Part shown: positions 60,626 to 64,000 of the stretch, piece after piece
Layout: every line of letters begins with the position of its first letter
Position numbering within the stretch: the stretch's first letter is position 1
NCBI GenBank assembly: GCA_964518405.1
Contig: CAZFGB010000216.1
Span: 1-64,000 of the forward strand
Direction: 5' to 3'
Length of the DNA: 64,000 nucleotides
From: VXNE01 sp964518405
GTDB lineage: Bacteria > Pseudomonadota > Gammaproteobacteria > Pseudomonadales > Azotimanducaceae
Translations under genes and position numbers: made by a program
The notes under the pieces: model-generated
What the model saw: the letters and a program-made list of their open reading frames with translations, nothing else
Told to the model about the DNA's origin: nothing
The model's database searches: none

Positions 60626-60982
60626 ATGTCTCAATTCAGCCTTGTCGGAACCAAGTTCATGCTTTCCGCGCAGGACATGGACCGGGCTGTCGCGTTCTAC
60701 AGCGACGTGATCGGACTCGACGTGAAGGAAACCTCGCCATGGTGGAGCGAGTTGACCTGCGGCACGGCAATCATCGCGCTGCACGGCGGTGGCACCGGAG
60801 AGTTCCGGCGCACCGGTCTCTCGTTCACGGTCGATGACATACAAGCCGCGTGCACGGCGGTAGCCAGTGGCGGCGGGAGCATCCGGTCCGGTCCAGAGGA
60901 TCGCGGCGACGAAGGCATCTATCTCGCCGAACTCACCGATCCGGAGGGCAACGGATTCATGATGAGCCAGGACAAGGCGTGA
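60626..60982 (+). CDS. VOC-family (glyoxalase/bleomycin-resistance fold) protein
   Basis: This is a 118-residue single-unit VOC protein (MLSAQDMDRAVAFYSDVIGL at the start and LAELTDPEGNGFMMSQ at the end). It probably dimerises and binds a metal. The stop overlaps the recQ start region. Exact chemistry unknown. Confidence 0.85.
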   Translation: MSQFSLVGTKFMLSAQDMDRAVAFYSDVIGLDVKETSPWWSELTCGTAIIALHGGGTGEFRRTGLSFTVDDIQAACTAVASGGGSIRSGPEDRGDEGIYLAELTDPEGNGFMMSQDKA

Positions 60983-62862
60983 TCGAAGGGATGATCCGGC
61001 GCGCGCGTGACCTGCTGCGGGAGGTCTACGGCTATGCCGACTTTCGCGACACCCAGGAACAGGTCATCGGCGCGGCGCTCGAAGGCCGGGACACGCTGGT
61101 CGTCATGCCCACGGGGGGCGGCAAGTCCCTCTGCTACCAGCTACCGTCCATCATTCGGCCGGGAACCGGTCTCGTCGTCTCGCCCCTCATCGCGTTGATG
61201 CAGGACCAGGTAGGTGCCCTGCGGCAACTCGGCGTGCGTGCGGCGTTCCTGAATTCGACCCTCGCGTACGACGAACAGTGGCGCATCATCGAAGCAGTGC
61301 GGGCAGGCGCGCTCGACTTGCTGTATCTCGCGCCGGAGCGTCTGCTGCAGGAGGACACATTGTCTCTTCTCGCGAGCGTCGACCTGTCCCTGATCGCCAT
61401 CGACGAGGCCCACTGCGTATCGCAATGGGGCCACGACTTCCGCCAGGACTATCTCAGACTGGACGTGCTTGGCGACAGGTTTCCGGGCGTGCCGCGCATG
61501 GCGCTGACGGCAACGGCCGATGCGACCACGCGTGACGACATCCTGGCGAAGCTTGCGTTCGACTCCGGTGCCGAGCGCTTCGTCAGCGGATTCGACCGGC
61601 CCAACATCCGCTACACCGTGCGCGCCAAGACCGATGCCAACGCCCAGTTGCGCGCTTTCCTGGAAGAGCACCGCGGAGAAGCGGGAATCGTCTACGCGAT
61701 GACACGCAAGAAGACGGAAACGATTGCGGAAATGCTGACCGCACGCGGGTTCACCGCGCTGCCCTACCATGCCGGCTTGCCCGGCGACGTGCGCGCAGCC
61801 TGTCAGAGCCGGTTCCTTCGCGAAGACGGCATCATCGTCGTCGCCACGATCGCGTTCGGCATGGGCATCGACAAGCCCGATGTCCGTTTCGTCGCGCACG
61901 AGGACCTGCCGAAGAGCGTTGAGGCCTACTACCAGGAAACGGGCCGGGCCGGCCGCGACGGCGAGCATGCCGATGCGTGGATGGTCTACGGCCTGCAGGA
62001 CGTGGTTCGAATGCGCCAGATGGTGGACATGTCCGAGGCCGACGATCATCACAAGCGGATCGAACGCGGCAAGCTCGACGCCCTGCTCGGTTGGTGCGAG
62101 GTGACGACCTGCAGGCGCCGCGCACTGCTCCGTCACTTCGGCGACGATCTCCCGGAGGACTGCGGCAATTGCGACGTGTGCCTGACGCCGCCCGAAACGC
62201 AGGACGGAACGACCGCGGCACAGAAGCTCCTGTCCGCCATATACCGCACGGGTCAGCGTTTTGGTGCGGGCCACGTAATCGACGTCTTGCGCGGCAAGGA
62301 CACGGAAAAGATTCGTCAGTGGGGGCACGAAAGGCTGAGCACCTACGGTATCGGGGCCGATCTGTCGGTAACCGAGTGGCGTTCGTTCGTACGTCAACTC
62401 ATGGTCCAGGGATACATTTTCGCCGACGACGCGCGCTTCGGGGGGCTGCGGCTCACCGCCGACGCCAGGGACGTGCTCCGCGGACAAAAGACAGTGCTGC
62501 TGCGCAAGGACGCCTCCGCCAAGCCCCGGGCACGATCAGCCAAGCAGCAGGAAACGTTTCCGATCAGTGCGGAAGACGAGGGCCTTTGGGAGACGCTGCG
62601 GAAGTGCCGCCGGGACCTCGCGGAGCAAGCAGGTGTGCCGCCCTACGTGGTCTTCCACGACGCGACACTCAGGGAAATGCTTCATCGGCGTCCCGCTTCC
62701 CTCGCGGAGATGCTGACCATACACGGCGTCGGGCAAGCTAAACTTGAGCGTTACGGCGAGGCGTTTCTCGACGCTCTGCAGGCAAAGCCTGAGTCTGCAG
62801 ATGCCGAGGGGCAACCCGCGCAGGCAGAGATCGGGGAGGAGTTCTCGTGGCAGGGGCGTTAG
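60979..62862 (+). CDS. recQ: ATP-dependent DNA helicase RecQ
   Basis: This is a 627-residue RecQ (about 610 in E. coli). Helicase motifs: VVMPTGGGKSLCYQLPS (I), IAIDEAHCVSQWGHDFR (II and the aromatic-rich loop), ALTATAD (III) and YYQETGRAGRDG (VI). The zinc-binding domain has CEVTTCRRRALLRHFG and CGNCDVC, followed by winged-helix and C-terminal HRDC-like regions (LAEMLTIHGVGQAKLERYGE). The GTG at 60979 overlaps the VOC stop; the ATG at 60991 is an equally likely start. Works in DNA repair and fork processing. Confidence 0.95.
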   Translation: MIEGMIRRARDLLREVYGYADFRDTQEQVIGAALEGRDTLVVMPTGGGKSLCYQLPSIIRPGTGLVVSPLIALMQDQVGALRQLGVRAAFLNSTLAYDEQWRIIEAVRAGALDLLYLAPERLLQEDTLSLLASVDLSLIAIDEAHCVSQWGHDFRQDYLRLDVLGDRFPGVPRMALTATADATTRDDILAKLAFDSGAERFVSGFDRPNIRYTVRAKTDANAQLRAFLEEHRGEAGIVYAMTRKKTETIAEMLTARGFTALPYHAGLPGDVRAACQSRFLREDGIIVVATIAFGMGIDKPDVRFVAHEDLPKSVEAYYQETGRAGRDGEHADAWMVYGLQDVVRMRQMVDMSEADDHHKRIERGKLDALLGWCEVTTCRRRALLRHFGDDLPEDCGNCDVCLTPPETQDGTTAAQKLLSAIYRTGQRFGAGHVIDVLRGKDTEKIRQWGHERLSTYGIGADLSVTEWRSFVRQLMVQGYIFADDARFGGLRLTADARDVLRGQKTVLLRKDASAKPRARSAKQQETFPISAEDEGLWETLRKCRRDLAEQAGVPPYVVFHDATLREMLHRRPASLAEMLTIHGVGQAKLERYGEAFLDALQAKPESADAEGQPAQAEIGEEFSWQGR

Positions 62863-64000
62863 ACGGCATTCGGGTAATCGAGGCGGGCCTGTTGATACAG
62901 GGACCCCAGGCTTCGCTCCTGCTGGGCGACATGGGCGCCGACGTCATCAAGATCGAACTGCCGGAGTACGGCGACCACAGCCGCAACATCAAGGTCGAGC
63001 CGGGCGATCCGCGCAGCGCCGTTTTCATCGCCTGCAACCGGGGCAAACGCAGCGTGTCCCTCAATCTGGGCATTCCAGAGGGCGCGGCCGTTTTCAAACG
63101 CCTGGTTCGAGACGCCGATGTGGTGATCACCAACTTCACGCCCGGCACGATGGAGCGGTGGGGGCTCGGTTATGCCGATCTCGCCGCCATCAATCCGGGC
63201 ATCATCTGTGCCCAGGGAAGCACCTTTGGATCCCTGGGACCGGACGCCTCACGCCAGGGCGCCGACCTCGCGGCCCAGGCCGCCGGCGGACTCGTCAGCA
63301 CCACGGGCCGGGACGGCGATCCGGCTTCCCCCGTTGCCATCTTCATCGCCGACCACATCGCCTCGCTGAACATGGTCGCGGGAATTCTGGCCGCGCTTCA
63401 GCACCGAAACCAGACGGGCCGCGGTCAATGCCTCGACGTGTCGCTGCTCGGCGGGCAGATCTGGGCACAAGCCGCCGAATACACGTATCTCATGCTGACC
63501 GATCGGGTTGCCGGGCGCGCGAACCTCGGCCATCCGATGATCCGAACCATTTACGACATCTTCCCGACCGCAGACGGCTGGATCGCCATCGTCGGCGTGC
63601 GTGGCCGCGAGAAGGACGCGTTCTTCATCGCGCTCGAACGCCCCGACCTGACTGTGGACGAGCGCCTGCAGGACCGGGAAATGACGCCGGAAGTCCATGC
63701 CTGGCTGCGCGAAGAGTTGGCCCAGGTGTTCCGAAGCCGGACCACCGACGCCTGGTGCGACGCGCTGCGCGACACCGGCGTGCGCTACGCGCCGGTGCGC
63801 GATCACCGGCAGGTGCTGGCGGATCCCGGCGCGTGGCAAAACGGCTACTTCACCGAGGCGCCAGACGGCGACGGCGACAGCCGCGGCATCGTGGCGGCGC
63901 CGATCCGCAGGAGCGAGACGCCCATGGAACCCGGTGCTGCCGTGCCCGAACTAGGTGAACACACCGACGAGGTGCTCCGGGAGGCCGGCATTAGCGATAC
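62847..64000 (+). CDS. CaiB/BaiF CoA-transferase family III, 3' partial
   Basis: This open frame of 384 residues runs off the window end. The family III CoA-transferase opening GALDGIRVIEAGLLIQGPQA then SLLLGDMGADVIKIELPEYG is clear; DASRQGADLAAQAAGGLVST holds the predicted catalytic aspartate, followed by RGQCLDVSLLGGQIW. The GTG at 62847 has GGGGAGGA upstream and overlaps recQ by 16 bases. Relatives move CoA among carnitine, oxalate/formate, succinate or aromatic acids; the substrate is not determined. Confidence 0.9.
   Translation, partial: MAGALDGIRVIEAGLLIQGPQASLLLGDMGADVIKIELPEYGDHSRNIKVEPGDPRSAVFIACNRGKRSVSLNLGIPEGAAVFKRLVRDADVVITNFTPGTMERWGLGYADLAAINPGIICAQGSTFGSLGPDASRQGADLAAQAAGGLVSTTGRDGDPASPVAIFIADHIASLNMVAGILAALQHRNQTGRGQCLDVSLLGGQIWAQAAEYTYLMLTDRVAGRANLGHPMIRTIYDIFPTADGWIAIVGVRGREKDAFFIALERPDLTVDERLQDREMTPEVHAWLREELAQVFRSRTTDAWCDALRDTGVRYAPVRDHRQVLADPGAWQNGYFTEAPDGDGDSRGIVAAPIRRSETPMEPGAAVPELGEHTDEVLREAGISD

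Noticed and set aside
59314..60627. Long minus-strand frame opposite the potassium channel gene
   Set aside because: The channel with its TVGYGD filter is clearly the coding strand.
1..64000. tRNA, rRNA and known riboswitch genes
   Set aside because: No cloverleaf, rRNA stretch or recognised riboswitch core was seen by reading; a covariance-model search was not possible, so a small RNA could have been missed.

Overview
The window is GC-rich, densely coded DNA from a Gram-negative bacterium. The evidence for this is an Omp85-type outer-membrane protein, periplasmic binding proteins, lipoproteins, a soluble NAD-linked formate dehydrogenase and PspA-type membrane-stress genes. I infer a pseudomonadotan (proteobacterial) heterotroph, possibly uncultured. 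The gene content suits a generalist that degrades fatty acids, organic acids and xenobiotic-like compounds: acyl-CoA carboxylase, two enoyl-CoA hydratases, a CoA-transferase, P450, four LLM-type flavin oxidoreductases and a cyclase-family hydrolase. No rRNA, tRNA or CRISPR array was recognised.

Layout. 1-7711: a 5'-truncated single-chain biotin carboxylase/BCCP/carboxyltransferase, a secreted protein, an LLM oxidoreductase, an orphan periplasmic binding protein next to a HAMP-type receptor, and an oxalate/formate-type MFS transporter. 7712-12007: a scarred region in which an MFS + alpha/beta-hydrolase cassette exists twice. In copy 1 the MFS is intact and the hydrolase is wrecked; in copy 2 the MFS is wrecked and the hydrolase is intact. 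An IS1182-family relic is joined directly to the MFS relic. 12227-17014: an IF-2B-like protein, integrase and toxin relics, an orphan antitoxin, an enoyl-CoA hydratase, a vapBC pair and a DUF4143 ATPase. 17170-23300: a tightly overlapping fdsG-fdsB-fdsA-fdhD-mobA operon on the minus strand. 23627-31020: an accessory region with an unclassified 557-residue coiled-coil protein, an RHH/PIN toxin-antitoxin pair, an Ldh2-type dehydrogenase, a CmcJ-like gene and its relic flanking a broken restriction-modification pair, and a second eroded PIN module. 31035-44281: mostly catabolic and envelope genes. 44445-50216: lon, dUTPase, a Uma2 nuclease-like protein, DUF3179 and acylphosphatase.

50316-60603 is the most system-like part. 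AdoMet decarboxylase, a glycine/aromatic-rich lipoprotein, a DUF350 membrane protein and a membrane-embedded spermidine-synthase-like enzyme form one plus-strand operon. Homologues of E. coli YjfI, YjfJ (PspA family) and YjfK, a small basic protein and a TrkA-N potassium channel form a second one. An ABC exporter on the other strand and a Phd/ParE toxin-antitoxin pair separate the two. Together they look like a membrane-stress response coupled to polyamine chemistry, in an arrangement that differs from E. coli yjfIJKLMC. The window ends with a VOC protein, recQ and a CaiB/BaiF CoA-transferase cut by the window edge.

Five toxin-antitoxin loci (two eroded), several gene relics and a family of intergenic repeats placed right after stop codons point to a genome undergoing duplication, insertion and decay.
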